A DNA stretch of 64,000 nucleotides from Hymenobacter aranciens (GTDB lineage Bacteria > Bacteroidota > Bacteroidia > Cytophagales > Hymenobacteraceae): positions 62,001-126,000 of the forward strand of contig NZ_JAUQSY010000013.1 of NCBI RefSeq assembly GCF_030580865.1, in the 5' to 3' direction. The translations under genes were made by a program, and so were the position numbers. The notes under the pieces were generated by a model. That model made no database searches. It had not been told where the DNA came from and saw only the letters and a list, made by a program, of their open reading frames with translations. This document shows positions 9,290-17,685 of this stretch, in pieces (the stretch's first letter is position 1; each line of letters starts with the position of its first letter).

Positions 9290-9313
9290 TGCCGGGCCCT
9301 GCCCGGCATTTTT
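9290..9313 (+). terminator. Orphan rho-independent terminator (plus strand)
   Basis: Perfect stem TGCCGGGC / GCCCGGCA with a CCT loop followed by TTTTTG. No annotated plus-strand gene lies directly upstream, so it ends either an unrecognised short RNA starting near 9130-9185 or acts as a leader element of ansA. Confidence 0.65.
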
Positions 9314-9348
9314 GTTTGGGGTCGGCAAGGCATAAGGCGCGGCGGCGC

Positions 9349-9356
9349 TACCTTGC
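9349..9356 (+). promoter_or_regulatory. Possible -7 box of ansA
   Basis: TACCTTGC resembles TAnnTTTG and lies only 3 bases before the ATG at 9360, implying a leaderless or nearly leaderless transcript. The same TACCTT(G/C)-type word is found before other genes in the window (48681, 56326). Confidence 0.3.
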
Positions 9357-9359
9357 GGC

Positions 9360-10451
9360 ATGTCTCCCGAAGCCGACAATCTGCCCCTGCTGAGCCTGCC
9401 CACCCGCGCCGACGCGGCCGACCCCGCCACCCTGCGCCTGCTTATCCTCTATACCGGCGGCACCATCGGCATGACCGTGAACCACGCCGGCGAGCTGGTA
9501 CCCATGCAGTTCGAGCGCATCGAGCACAAGATGCCCGACCTGCAGCGCTTCCCCCACCACCTCACGCTGCTCTCGCTGCCCGAGCCCTTCGACAGCAGCA
9601 ACGTCACGCCCGCCGACTGGCTGTTCCTGGCCCAGCTCATCGGCCGGCACTACGCCGATTTTGACGGCTTCGTCATTCTGCACGGCACCGATACGATGGC
9701 CTATTCGGCCGCCGCGCTCAGCTATTTGCTTGAAAATCTGGGCAAGCCCGTGGTGTTTACCGGCGCCCAGGTGCCGGCTGGCCGCTCCCGCTCCGATGCC
9801 CAGCGCAACCTTATTTCGGCGCTCGAAATTGCCGCCGCCCGCCACCCGCGCGCCGGCACGGTGCGGGTGCCCGAGGTGTGCGTGTTTTTCAACGACGTGC
9901 TTATTCGCGGCACGCGGGCCAAGAAGGTCGAGAGCCAGCAGTTTGCGGCCTTCAAAAGCGAGAACTACCCGCCGCTGGCCCGCGCCGGCATCGGCCTCGA
10001 TTTCGCCGACAAAAGCATTCGTCTGCTGCCCGCCGCCCGCCTGCGCATCCACGAAACGCTGGAAACCGGCGTGGCCGTGCTGCCCCTGTTTCCGGGCATC
10101 ACGGAGGCCGTAGTGCGGGCCGTGCTGGGTGTGCCCAACCTACGCGGCTGCGTGGTAGAAACCTATGGCTCAGGCAACGCGCCTACCACGCCGTGGTTTA
10201 TCGCGGCGCTGGCCGAAGCCCGGCAGCGCGGCGTGTGGCTGCTCAACGTGAGCCAGTGCGAGGAGGGCCGCGTGGTGCAGGGCCTCTACGAAACCAGCGC
10301 CCATTTCCGCGACCTCGGCATCATCGGCGGCGACGATATCACCACCGAGGCGGCCGTGACGAAGCTCATGTTTGTGCTGGGCCTGGGCCGCAATGCGGCC
10401 GACACGCGCCGCCTGCTGATGCAGGATTTGCGCGGCGAAATCACGCCCTGA
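9360..10451 (+). CDS. ansA: Type I L-asparaginase
   Basis: A 363-residue cytoplasmic asparaginase that hydrolyses L-asparagine to aspartate and ammonia. The first catalytic threonine is in ILYTGGTIGM (about residues 34-43), the second in VILHGTDTMAYSAAAL (about 105-120), followed by LGKPVVFTGAQVP. No signal peptide is present, which fits the type I (AnsA) branch. Length is as usual for the family plus a short N-terminal extension. It starts with ATG right after a possible -7 box. Asparaginase and Mqo on opposite sides of a palindrome both feed C4-dicarboxylate metabolism, so shared control is conceivable but unproven. Confidence 0.93.
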   Translation: MSPEADNLPLLSLPTRADAADPATLRLLILYTGGTIGMTVNHAGELVPMQFERIEHKMPDLQRFPHHLTLLSLPEPFDSSNVTPADWLFLAQLIGRHYADFDGFVILHGTDTMAYSAAALSYLLENLGKPVVFTGAQVPAGRSRSDAQRNLISALEIAAARHPRAGTVRVPEVCVFFNDVLIRGTRAKKVESQQFAAFKSENYPPLARAGIGLDFADKSIRLLPAARLRIHETLETGVAVLPLFPGITEAVVRAVLGVPNLRGCVVETYGSGNAPTTPWFIAALAEARQRGVWLLNVSQCEEGRVVQGLYETSAHFRDLGIIGGDDITTEAAVTKLMFVLGLGRNAADTRRLLMQDLRGEITP

Positions 10452-10539
10452 GTGGTGACTTTGAGGCGTTGAGGCTTCCGGCAAGCGTAATAAGCCAAAA
10501 ATCACCACTTCACCATTTCACCATCTCACCGCCACGGCG

Positions 10540-10547
10540 TATCTTTG
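10540..10547 (+). promoter_or_regulatory. -7 box of the tRNA-Ser gene
   Basis: TATCTTTG is an exact match to TAnnTTTG and ends 18 bases before the first base of the tRNA, a suitable distance for a short 5' leader. Confidence 0.5.
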
Positions 10548-10565
10548 CCCCACAAACCACGACCC

Positions 10566-10653
10566 AGAGGGGTGTCCGAGTGGTCGAAGGAGCACGCCTG
10601 GAAAGTGTGTATAGGTCTCAAGCTTATCGAGGGTTCGAATCCCTTCCCCTCTG
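10566..10653 (+). tRNA. tRNA-Ser (anticodon GGA)
   Basis: An 88-base cloverleaf. The acceptor stem pairs AGAGGGG with CCCCTCT followed by a G discriminator, which is typical of serine tRNAs. The anticodon stem CACGC/GTGTG encloses the loop CTGGAAA with anticodon GGA at 10600-10602. A long variable arm precedes the T arm, which contains GGTTCGAATCCC. No CCA is encoded. It reads UCC and UCU codons. A strong terminator begins three bases after the gene. Confidence 0.95.
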
Positions 10654-10655
10654 CT

Positions 10656-10691
10656 AAAAGCCACGTTTCTAATTAGAAACGTGGCTTTTTT
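10656..10691. terminator. Rho-independent terminator after tRNA-Ser
   Basis: Perfect stem AAAAGCCACGTTTCT / AGAAACGTGGCTTTT with an AATT centre and a T-run. It is A-rich on the other side, so it can also end minus-strand transcription from the GH115 gene, whose stop is at 10747. Confidence 0.92.
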
Positions 10692-10746
10692 TCTTTTGGG
10701 GCTGCTAGTCCTGCGGGTGTCGTTCCGGGGCAGGCATATCTGCTGC

Positions 10747-13308
10747 TCACTTAGCGCGGCGCTCGGGTGTGGTGGCGTTGCCTGGCTTGCGATTATCACC
10801 CGCAGGCGGCCCGAGGTAGCTGGTTGGAAGCGGTCCCTGACTCACCACCAGCTTTTCGAGCACCACGCCGGGGTCTACGCGCCAGAATTTGAGGATGTGC
10901 GAACCGGCTGCTACAGCCGGGTGCTGCGTGGTTTTGAGAAAGATATTCTCTGCCACCGCCTTATTCCAGAGCTGGTTGACGTAATCCACGGCCAGCCCCG
11001 TGTGCAGGTTCACCACCTGCGGCGCTTCGTCGTCGACAGACACCGCATAGCGCAGGCCGCCGCTGTTGGTGAAGTCCAGCGTGGGCGCGAGGTAGGCGCT
11101 GACTGTCACCGGGCCGCTCTGAGCCAGCGTAATGCGATACTCCAGGTGCGGGCTGCTGCCGCCCGGCGCAGTTGTGGGCGCGGCCGTGACCGGAAAAGTC
11201 GTCATGGCCCCCAGGGTGCGGCCCAAGTCGGGCAGGTGCTGCCAGACGATAGGGCCGGCGGTGACGGCCCGGCTGTAGTGCTCGGCTTCCAGCGCAATAT
11301 AATTTGCTGACAGCGTAGCTGATGGTGGAGCAACTGGAGTGCCGGTCGGCTGCAGAAAGACTTCCGGCATCTTATCCTCATCGGGCTGCTGCCAGCTGGT
11401 GTAGCCAATGTGCGTTTGGTCCATCATGTGGTCCCACTTTCCGCCCAGTAGGCTGTGATAGTGGTTTTTAATTTCGGCGTCCTTTGCATACAGCGCTTTG
11501 GCGCGGGCAGCCAGTGCGGCGGTGTTGGCCTGCCCGTTTTTGGCGGCGGCGTGGTTCAGAGCCACAGTATAGTACAGCTCGTTGAGGTTGGCGCAAGCCT
11601 GCACCGGGTGGAGTACCAGCTCGAAATAGGCGTCGCGGGCAGCGGCAGGTAACTGCTGGTTAATGGCCTCAGCGCGGCTTAACAGCGCGTTGTAATCGGC
11701 AGCCACGGTGGCCCACTCGTTGAAATTGAGCAGGCTGTAGGTGTCAGCCGTGAGCAGTTCCGGCTTGCGGCGGGCGTTGTACTTGGCGTATTTAGCCAAA
11801 ATGTCGGCAATGTCGGCTGCGTGTTGCGGGCCGAATTGCCGGGCGGTCCAGCGCCGGGTGTAGGCCGCCACGCCTTCGGCCGGGATGGCCGCCGGGTTCC
11901 AGGCGTAGTCGAGAAAGAAGCTGATGGGCAGCTCCATCGGCTTGAGGTCGCCCACGTTCACAATCCAAATCTGCTTGGCGCCGTACTCGTGGGCCAGGTG
12001 CATCTGCTCCCAGATGCGGGGCAGCGGATTGGTGTTAAGCCATTTGTAGTTGCGCGGGGCGCCCACGTAGTCGAAGTGGTAATAGATGCCGTAACCGCCG
12101 CGCCGAGGTTGGTCGTCGAGCTTGGGCAGGCGGCGCAGGTTGCCCCAGTTGTCGTCGCAGAGCAGCAGGGTCACGTCGTCGGGCACGCGCATGCCGCGGT
12201 CGTAGTAGTCTTGCACCTCCTTGTAGAGCGTCCAGAGCTGGGGCGTCTGGTCGGCGGACCGGTGGGTTTCTTCGGCCAGAATCTGGCGCTGGTCGTTGAC
12301 AATTTTCTCGAGCAGGGCAATGTTGTTTTCCTCGCTCATGGGCTCGTCGCCGTCGCCGCGCATGGCCAGCGTCACGATGCTCTCGCGGGTGCCCATGTTG
12401 CTGATTCCCTGGCGCCAGAAGCGGCGCAGGGTGGTGTCGTTGGTCTGGTAGTTCCAGGGGCCGTGGCCGTAGCGTTTCCACTCCTGCTGGGCGCGCTGCA
12501 TGGGCTCGTGGTGGGATGTGCCCATCACGATGCCGTATTCGTCGGCCAGCGCGGGGCTGCGCCGGTCGTCGTCGTTGAAGGCGTTGCCCCACATGGCGGG
12601 CCACAGATAATTGCCCTTCAGGCGCAGAATCAGCTCAAATACATGGCCGTACATCTGCGAGTTGATGCCGCCGAATTTCTCCTTTGCCCAGCCGCTCAGC
12701 GCCGGGGCTTCGTCGTTCAGAAAAATGCCCCGGTACTTCACCGCCGGCTCGCCCAGCGAGTGGCGGGTAGGGGAGATGAGCAGCGTACTTTGCGGCTGCA
12801 CCGGCACATCGGCCCACCAGTACCACGGCGACACGCCAATCTGCTGCGAGAGGTCGTAGATGCCGTAAATCGTGCCGCGCTTGTCGCTGCCGGCAATCAC
12901 CAGCGCCCGCGCCACACCGGGCATGGGCTGCTCCACCACTTGGCGCACAAAGGTTTCCCACTTGCCGGCTATGCCCGTTACATCCAGCTTCTGCTGTTGC
13001 ACCAGCTGGTCGATGAGCAGACTTTTGCCTAATGTACCGATGATTACAATTTCGATTCCGGCCGGTTTTTCGATACTGAATACCGGTTGAATTTTGGTCA
13101 CGCGCTGCACGTCGGCCTGCAGGTCGTGGGCGGCGCGGAGCACGCCCGGCCAGTCGCTGGCGCTGGCGTAGATAGTGGCTGCTTTGCCTTTGGCTGCTAG
13201 GATAAAATCCCCCGGTTTTTTCGTCAATGATTTACTTTGAGCCAAGCTCATGCCGCTTGCTAGCAGCACCAGTATCAGCAATAGCGAATAGGCTTTCAGC
13301 GTTTTCAT
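10747..13308 (-). CDS. GH115 xylan alpha-1,2-glucuronidase
   Basis: An 853-residue exported enzyme with a signal peptide (MKTLKAYSLLLILVLLASG, cleavage near SLAQ). The N-terminal domain (about 30-180) and the large catalytic domain match GH115, with conserved stretches YGIYDLSQQIGVSPWYWWADVP, FLNDEAPALSGW, NYLWPAMWGNAFNDDD and GTSHHEPM. The C-terminal 250 residues form the usual accessory beta domain. GH115 enzymes remove (4-O-methyl-)glucuronic acid from internal and terminal xylose of glucuronoxylan, complementing the GH67 enzyme at the other end of the cluster. Last gene of the PUL, 24 bases after the GH10 gene; the terminator at 10656-10691 lies beyond its stop. Confidence 0.93.
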   Translation of the reverse strand: MKTLKAYSLLLILVLLASGMSLAQSKSLTKKPGDFILAAKGKAATIYASASDWPGVLRAAHDLQADVQRVTKIQPVFSIEKPAGIEIVIIGTLGKSLLIDQLVQQQKLDVTGIAGKWETFVRQVVEQPMPGVARALVIAGSDKRGTIYGIYDLSQQIGVSPWYWWADVPVQPQSTLLISPTRHSLGEPAVKYRGIFLNDEAPALSGWAKEKFGGINSQMYGHVFELILRLKGNYLWPAMWGNAFNDDDRRSPALADEYGIVMGTSHHEPMQRAQQEWKRYGHGPWNYQTNDTTLRRFWRQGISNMGTRESIVTLAMRGDGDEPMSEENNIALLEKIVNDQRQILAEETHRSADQTPQLWTLYKEVQDYYDRGMRVPDDVTLLLCDDNWGNLRRLPKLDDQPRRGGYGIYYHFDYVGAPRNYKWLNTNPLPRIWEQMHLAHEYGAKQIWIVNVGDLKPMELPISFFLDYAWNPAAIPAEGVAAYTRRWTARQFGPQHAADIADILAKYAKYNARRKPELLTADTYSLLNFNEWATVAADYNALLSRAEAINQQLPAAARDAYFELVLHPVQACANLNELYYTVALNHAAAKNGQANTAALAARAKALYAKDAEIKNHYHSLLGGKWDHMMDQTHIGYTSWQQPDEDKMPEVFLQPTGTPVAPPSATLSANYIALEAEHYSRAVTAGPIVWQHLPDLGRTLGAMTTFPVTAAPTTAPGGSSPHLEYRITLAQSGPVTVSAYLAPTLDFTNSGGLRYAVSVDDEAPQVVNLHTGLAVDYVNQLWNKAVAENIFLKTTQHPAVAAGSHILKFWRVDPGVVLEKLVVSQGPLPTSYLGPPAGDNRKPGNATTPERRAK

Positions 13309-13332
13309 GGCGTGTAACCAAATTGATAAGAG

Positions 13333-14415
13333 CTAGAATTTTACCACTTCCCAGTAAGCCTTTTTAGGCTTCTGCTGCTGGTCAAACAGCAGCGGGTAAT
13401 TCTTGCGGCCCGGCACCGGGTAGGTATCCAGCCAGGTGTATTTGTCGGAGATGTTCCAGAAGGTGATGCCTGTCAGCACGTCTTTGTAATCCCGGAACAC
13501 TTTGAAAAACATTTTGTACTGCGCCGCCTGCCGCTGCTCCGCTTCGGCCGAGTAAGCGTCCGATTCGCCCGGGCGCTTTTCGCGCTTGTTCTTTTCCCAG
13601 GGGTATATCGACACGTCCAGCTCCGTAATCTGCACCTTCAAGCCCAGCGAGGCAAAGCGTTCAATGGCCGTGCGCAGTTCCTTTTCCGTGGGTTCCTGCA
13701 GCGACCAGTGGCCCTGCAGTCCGACGCCATGAATGGGTACGTTGTCGTCTTTCAGCTGTTTGAGCAGCTTATAGATACGTTCCCGCTTCTCGGGCCGCTC
13801 GGTGTTGTAGTCGTTGTAAAAAAGAACGGCCTGCGGGTCGGCCGCGTGGGCGTAGCGGAAGGCCTCGGCAATGAACTCCGGACCGCAGATTTGCAGCCAT
13901 TCCGAGTTGCGCAGCAGCTGCGTGCTGTCGTCGGCAATGGCTTCGTTTACCACGTCCCAAGCGTAGATTTTGCCCTTGTAGCGCTTCACTACGGCGTCGA
14001 TATGGTCGTGCAGGTGTTTGAGCAACAGTGCTTTGTTTGCCGGATTGCTCGCCGTGTCCTTAAACAGCCACGGTGGCGTCTGCTCGTGCCAGCAGAGGGC
14101 GTGGCCGCGCACGCGCAGCTGATGGGTTTGGGCATAGCTTACGATGGCGTCGGCCGGGCCCCAGTTGTAGCGGTTTTCCTCGGGATGGATGGGGCCCATC
14201 TTCATGTCATTTTCCGGCGTCAAGCTGTTGAACTGCTGGCGGATGAGGGCTGATTCTGCCGGGTCTTGCAAGGCCTGCGGCGACACGGCTACGCCGATAG
14301 GAAAGTAGGCTTGGTAGTAGTCTTTCAGGCCTTTATCAACTGCCACTGGCTGGCTGCCGCCTACAATCAGGGCCGCAAACAGCAGCCCAACCATTTTCAA
14401 TGGGAGGTTATTCAT
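13333..14415 (-). CDS. GH10 endo-1,4-beta-xylanase
   Basis: A 360-residue single-domain GH10 enzyme with a signal peptide. Substrate-site phrases are FNSLTPENDMKMGPI and VRGHALCWHEQTP. The acid/base Glu is in WDVVNEAI (about residue 156) and the nucleophile Glu in QITELDVSI (about 265). There is no lipoprotein cysteine, carbohydrate-binding module or sorting domain, so it is probably periplasmic and cuts imported xylo-oligosaccharides. The 57-base and 24-base gaps to its neighbours place it in the PUL transcript. Confidence 0.95.
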   Translation of the reverse strand: MNNLPLKMVGLLFAALIVGGSQPVAVDKGLKDYYQAYFPIGVAVSPQALQDPAESALIRQQFNSLTPENDMKMGPIHPEENRYNWGPADAIVSYAQTHQLRVRGHALCWHEQTPPWLFKDTASNPANKALLLKHLHDHIDAVVKRYKGKIYAWDVVNEAIADDSTQLLRNSEWLQICGPEFIAEAFRYAHAADPQAVLFYNDYNTERPEKRERIYKLLKQLKDDNVPIHGVGLQGHWSLQEPTEKELRTAIERFASLGLKVQITELDVSIYPWEKNKREKRPGESDAYSAEAEQRQAAQYKMFFKVFRDYKDVLTGITFWNISDKYTWLDTYPVPGRKNYPLLFDQQQKPKKAYWEVVKF

Positions 14416-14472
14416 CGAAGGAAATGCGTGAGTTATCCGCTGCCAGCAGCTTGCGCTACCGGGTGCTAAGCG

Positions 14473-16161
14473 CTACCAGTACAGCGTGTACAACGTAGTA
14501 AGGATGACAAGGATGGCTATGGAGCCAATCACGAAGCTGCGCTGCGGGCGGAACATGCTGGCATCGACTTCCAGACCGTTGGTTTTCACGCCGCGGCTGG
14601 TTTGTAGCAGGCTGATAATGACCATCACGATGATGCAGAGCACGAACACGAAGCCCATGCGGTCGAGGAAGGGAATTTCGTAAACGCCGGCCTCATTGGG
14701 CACTGCGAAGCCGAGGGGGGCCAGGAAGGAAAGGTCGGTCAGGCCGGGCAGGAACTTAAAGAAAACCGAGAGCATAAACCCGCCAATGGTGGCAAACATA
14801 GCCGCCGCAGAGGTCGTCTTTTTCCAGAAGAAACCCAGGATGAACATGGCAAAAATGCCCGGCGATACGAAGCCCGTGTACTCCTGAATGAACTCAAAAC
14901 CACCCTTTTTGTCGATGCCCAGGTGCGGCGCAATGACCACGCCCAGCAGCATGGCCACCACCACGGCAATTTTGCCCACCCGCACGAGCTGCTTTTCCGA
15001 GGCCTCGCGGTTGAAGATTTTCTGGTACACGTCGAGGGTGAAAATCGTGGCGATGCTGTTGGCCTTGCCGGCCAGCGAGGCTACCACAGCCGCCGTGAGC
15101 GCGGCGAAGGACAAGCCCTTCAAACCCACGGGCAGAATGTTGAGCAGCACCGGGTAGGCGCGGTCGGGGTTCAGGTTGGCGCCTTCGCCGAACTCGGTGG
15201 CGCCGAACACGTCCTGCTTGTAGAGCACGTAGGCGGCAATGCCGGGCAACACCACAATCACGGGCATGAGCAGCTTGAGGAAAGCGGCGAAAAGCAGGCC
15301 CGAGCGGGCGGTGGGCAGGTCGGCGCCAAGGGCGCGCTGGGTGATGTATTGATTGCAGCCCCAGTAGTTTAGGTTCACAATCCACATCCCACCGAGCAGC
15401 ACCGTGAGGCCCGGCAGGGCGTTGTAGCTGGGATTTTCGCGGGCCAGAATCATGTGGAAGTGGTCGTTGGCCTGGCTGGTCATCAGCGAGAGGCCGTTGA
15501 GCACGCCCGACTGGCCGTTGTGCTCGGCTACCAGGTTAAGGGCCAGATAAGTAGTAGCCAAACCGCCCAGAATCAGGAAGAACACTTGGATAACGTCGGT
15601 GAAACCGATAACCTTCATGCCGCCCAGGGTGATGATGACGGCGAAGGCCGCCAGCGCGTAGAGGCAGAAGTTGAGGTCGAGCCCGGCGATGCTGCTCACG
15701 GCGATGGCGCCGAGGTAGAGAATCGAGGTCAGGTTGACCACCACGTAGAGGGCCAACCAGAAGATGGCCATTATCATAGCCACCGTACCGTTGTAGCGCT
15801 GGTGCAGAAACTGCGGCATGGTGGCAATGCGGTTTTTCAGGTAAACCGGGATGAAAAACACTGCCACGATAATGAGCGTGAGGGCGGCCATCCACTCGTA
15901 GGTGGCGATGGCCAGGCCCATTTTGAAGCCCGAGCCCGACATGCCCACGAACTGCTCAGCCGAGATGTTGGAGGCAATGAGCGACGAGCCGATGGCCCAC
16001 CACGTCAGGGAGCCCTCGGCCAGGAAATAGTCCTTTGAGTCGCCTTCCATCGTGCCGTCGTGCCCGGTTTTGCGGCGGTAAATCCATATACCGTAGCCCG
16101 ATACGATGAGGAAGTAGATAAAAAAGACGACGTAGTCGAGGGTCGCTAACTGGTGCTGCAT
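14473..16161 (-). CDS. Sodium:sugar symporter (SSS/SLC5 family)
   Basis: A 562-residue inner-membrane symporter with about 14 hydrophobic segments. The SGLT-like N-terminal block KDYFLAEGSLTWWAIGSSLIASNISAEQFVGMSG is distinctive for the vSGLT/SglT subgroup, which couples sugar import to sodium. Within this operon its likely substrate is xylose, directly upstream of GH10 and downstream of xylA; the substrate is inferred from context. Starts with ATG at 16161. Confidence 0.92.
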   Translation of the reverse strand: MQHQLATLDYVVFFIYFLIVSGYGIWIYRRKTGHDGTMEGDSKDYFLAEGSLTWWAIGSSLIASNISAEQFVGMSGSGFKMGLAIATYEWMAALTLIIVAVFFIPVYLKNRIATMPQFLHQRYNGTVAMIMAIFWLALYVVVNLTSILYLGAIAVSSIAGLDLNFCLYALAAFAVIITLGGMKVIGFTDVIQVFFLILGGLATTYLALNLVAEHNGQSGVLNGLSLMTSQANDHFHMILARENPSYNALPGLTVLLGGMWIVNLNYWGCNQYITQRALGADLPTARSGLLFAAFLKLLMPVIVVLPGIAAYVLYKQDVFGATEFGEGANLNPDRAYPVLLNILPVGLKGLSFAALTAAVVASLAGKANSIATIFTLDVYQKIFNREASEKQLVRVGKIAVVVAMLLGVVIAPHLGIDKKGGFEFIQEYTGFVSPGIFAMFILGFFWKKTTSAAAMFATIGGFMLSVFFKFLPGLTDLSFLAPLGFAVPNEAGVYEIPFLDRMGFVFVLCIIVMVIISLLQTSRGVKTNGLEVDASMFRPQRSFVIGSIAILVILTTLYTLYW

Positions 16162-16218
16162 AAATCGATTGGGGCCACGCCTGTGAATGGCTGACGCGAA
16201 GAACGGAATTAAAAGCTA

Positions 16219-16235
16219 CCGCTCAACGCGAGCGG
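16219..16235 (-). terminator. Weak stem-loop between xylA and the SSS gene
   Basis: CCGCTC / GAGCGG with a five-base loop, followed on the minus strand by TAGCTTTTAATT. The stem is short; it could act as a partial terminator or processing site in the 143-base gap between xylA and the symporter gene. Confidence 0.35.
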
Positions 16236-16304
16236 CAAAACATTCCCGGCCAGCCGATTTCTTGTTCCCACCATTCGGCGGCCGGCCGGGTCTGTTTTAG
16301 AATA

Positions 16305-17636
16305 TTAAATGTATTGGTTGATAAGGCTTTCCAGCCACTCCTGCTTGCCGCTGCGCTGCACGGGCTCGCCGCTGGCGTGGGCAATGCGGCGCAAATCTTC
16401 CAGCGTGAGCTGGCCCTTGGCGAAGGCCGCGCCCTCGCCCGAGTCGAAGGAGGCGTAGCGCTCCTGGCGGAATTTGCGGTAGGCCGATTTTTCGAGGATG
16501 GCGTCGGCCGTGACGAGGGCGCGGGCGAAGGTGTCCATGCCGGCGATGTGGGCAATGAAAATGTCCTCCAAATCGGTTGAATTGCGGCGGGTTTTGGCGT
16601 CGAAGTTGATGCCGCCCTGGGTGATGCCGCCGTGCTCGAGGATGATGAGCATCGACTCGGTTATCTCGTTTAAATTGTTGGGAAACTGGTCGGTATCCCA
16701 GCCGTTCTGGTAGTCGCCGCGGTTGGCGTCGATGCTGCCGAGCAGACCCGCATCGGCCGCCACCTGCAGCTCGTGCTGGAAGGTGTGGCCGGCCAGCGTG
16801 GCGTGGTTTACTTCGAGGTTCAGCATGAAGTCGTTTTCGAGGCCGTGGGCCTTCAGGAAACCGATGACGGTGGCGGCGTCGAAATCATACTGGTGCTTGG
16901 TGGGCTCGGCGGGCTTGGGCTCGATGAAGAACTTGCCGGTGAAGCCCTGGCGGCGGGCGTAGTCGCGGGCCATGGTCAGGAAGCGGGCCATGTGCTCCTG
17001 CTCACGCTTCATGTTGGTGTTTAGCAGTGTCATGTAGCCCTCGCGGCCACCCCAGAACACGTAGTTTTCGCCATCCAGGGCAATGGTGGCGTCGATGGCA
17101 TTGAGCACCTGAGTGCCAGCGTGGGCCAGCACTTGGAAGTCGGGGTTGGTGCTGGCGCCGTTCATGTAGCGCGGGTTCGAAAATACGTTGGCCGTGCCCC
17201 AGAGCAGCTTGATGCCGCTGGCATTCTGGTGCTCGCGGGCGTATTCGACGATGGCGCGCAGGTTGCGCTCGTACTCGGCCAGCGAATTGCCTTCGTCCAC
17301 CAGGTCAACGTCGTGGAAGCAGTAGTAGGGCGTGCCGAGCTTGGTAAAAAACTCGAACGCAGCGTCCATTTTGTCCCTGGCGCGGCCGATGGCCTCGTGG
17401 TGGGCGTCCCAGGCAAACTGCTTGGTGCCGGGGCCGAAAGGGTCGCCGCCGTTGCCCACGAAGGTGTGCCAGTAAGCCGTGGCGAAGCGCAGGTGCTCCT
17501 TCATGGTTTTGCCAGCCACGAGGCGGTCGGCGTTGTACCATTTAAACGCCAGTGGGTTATCGGATTCGCGGCCTTCGAATTGAATAACGTCGATGCCGGT
17601 GAAGAATTCGGTTTTGGAGAGCGTGCTCGTTGACAT
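16305..17636 (-). CDS. xylA: Xylose isomerase
   Basis: A 443-residue TIM-barrel enzyme interconverting D-xylose and D-xylulose. The metal and substrate signatures are intact: FCFHD-type motif YYCFHDVDL (about residues 100-108), VFWGGREGY (about 195), FFIEPKPAEPTKHQYDFD (about 238-255), LNLEVNHATLAGHTF and GSIDANRGD. The length is normal for the class II family. It lies between xylB upstream and the symporter downstream on the same transcript. Confidence 0.97.
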   Translation of the reverse strand: MSTSTLSKTEFFTGIDVIQFEGRESDNPLAFKWYNADRLVAGKTMKEHLRFATAYWHTFVGNGGDPFGPGTKQFAWDAHHEAIGRARDKMDAAFEFFTKLGTPYYCFHDVDLVDEGNSLAEYERNLRAIVEYAREHQNASGIKLLWGTANVFSNPRYMNGASTNPDFQVLAHAGTQVLNAIDATIALDGENYVFWGGREGYMTLLNTNMKREQEHMARFLTMARDYARRQGFTGKFFIEPKPAEPTKHQYDFDAATVIGFLKAHGLENDFMLNLEVNHATLAGHTFQHELQVAADAGLLGSIDANRGDYQNGWDTDQFPNNLNEITESMLIILEHGGITQGGINFDAKTRRNSTDLEDIFIAHIAGMDTFARALVTADAILEKSAYRKFRQERYASFDSGEGAAFAKGQLTLEDLRRIAHASGEPVQRSGKQEWLESLINQYI

Positions 17637-17685
17637 AAGTCGGGGAAGATGAAATGGATGTTATTGATTTTTGAGACGTTAGATG

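Larger units (their letters stand above)
9014..9359. other. Divergent intergenic region, mqo / ansA
   Basis: 346 bases without a convincing gene. It holds a 28-bp palindrome (9102-9129), two AT-rich stretches, and an unassigned plus-strand terminator (9290-9313). A 45-codon open frame from the ATG at 9198 runs through the terminator stem and does not look coding. Confidence 0.6.

Noticed and set aside
9198..9335. 45-codon gene between mqo and ansA
   Set aside because: It runs through the terminator stem and has a repetitive MEIEMENG stretch; no support as a protein.
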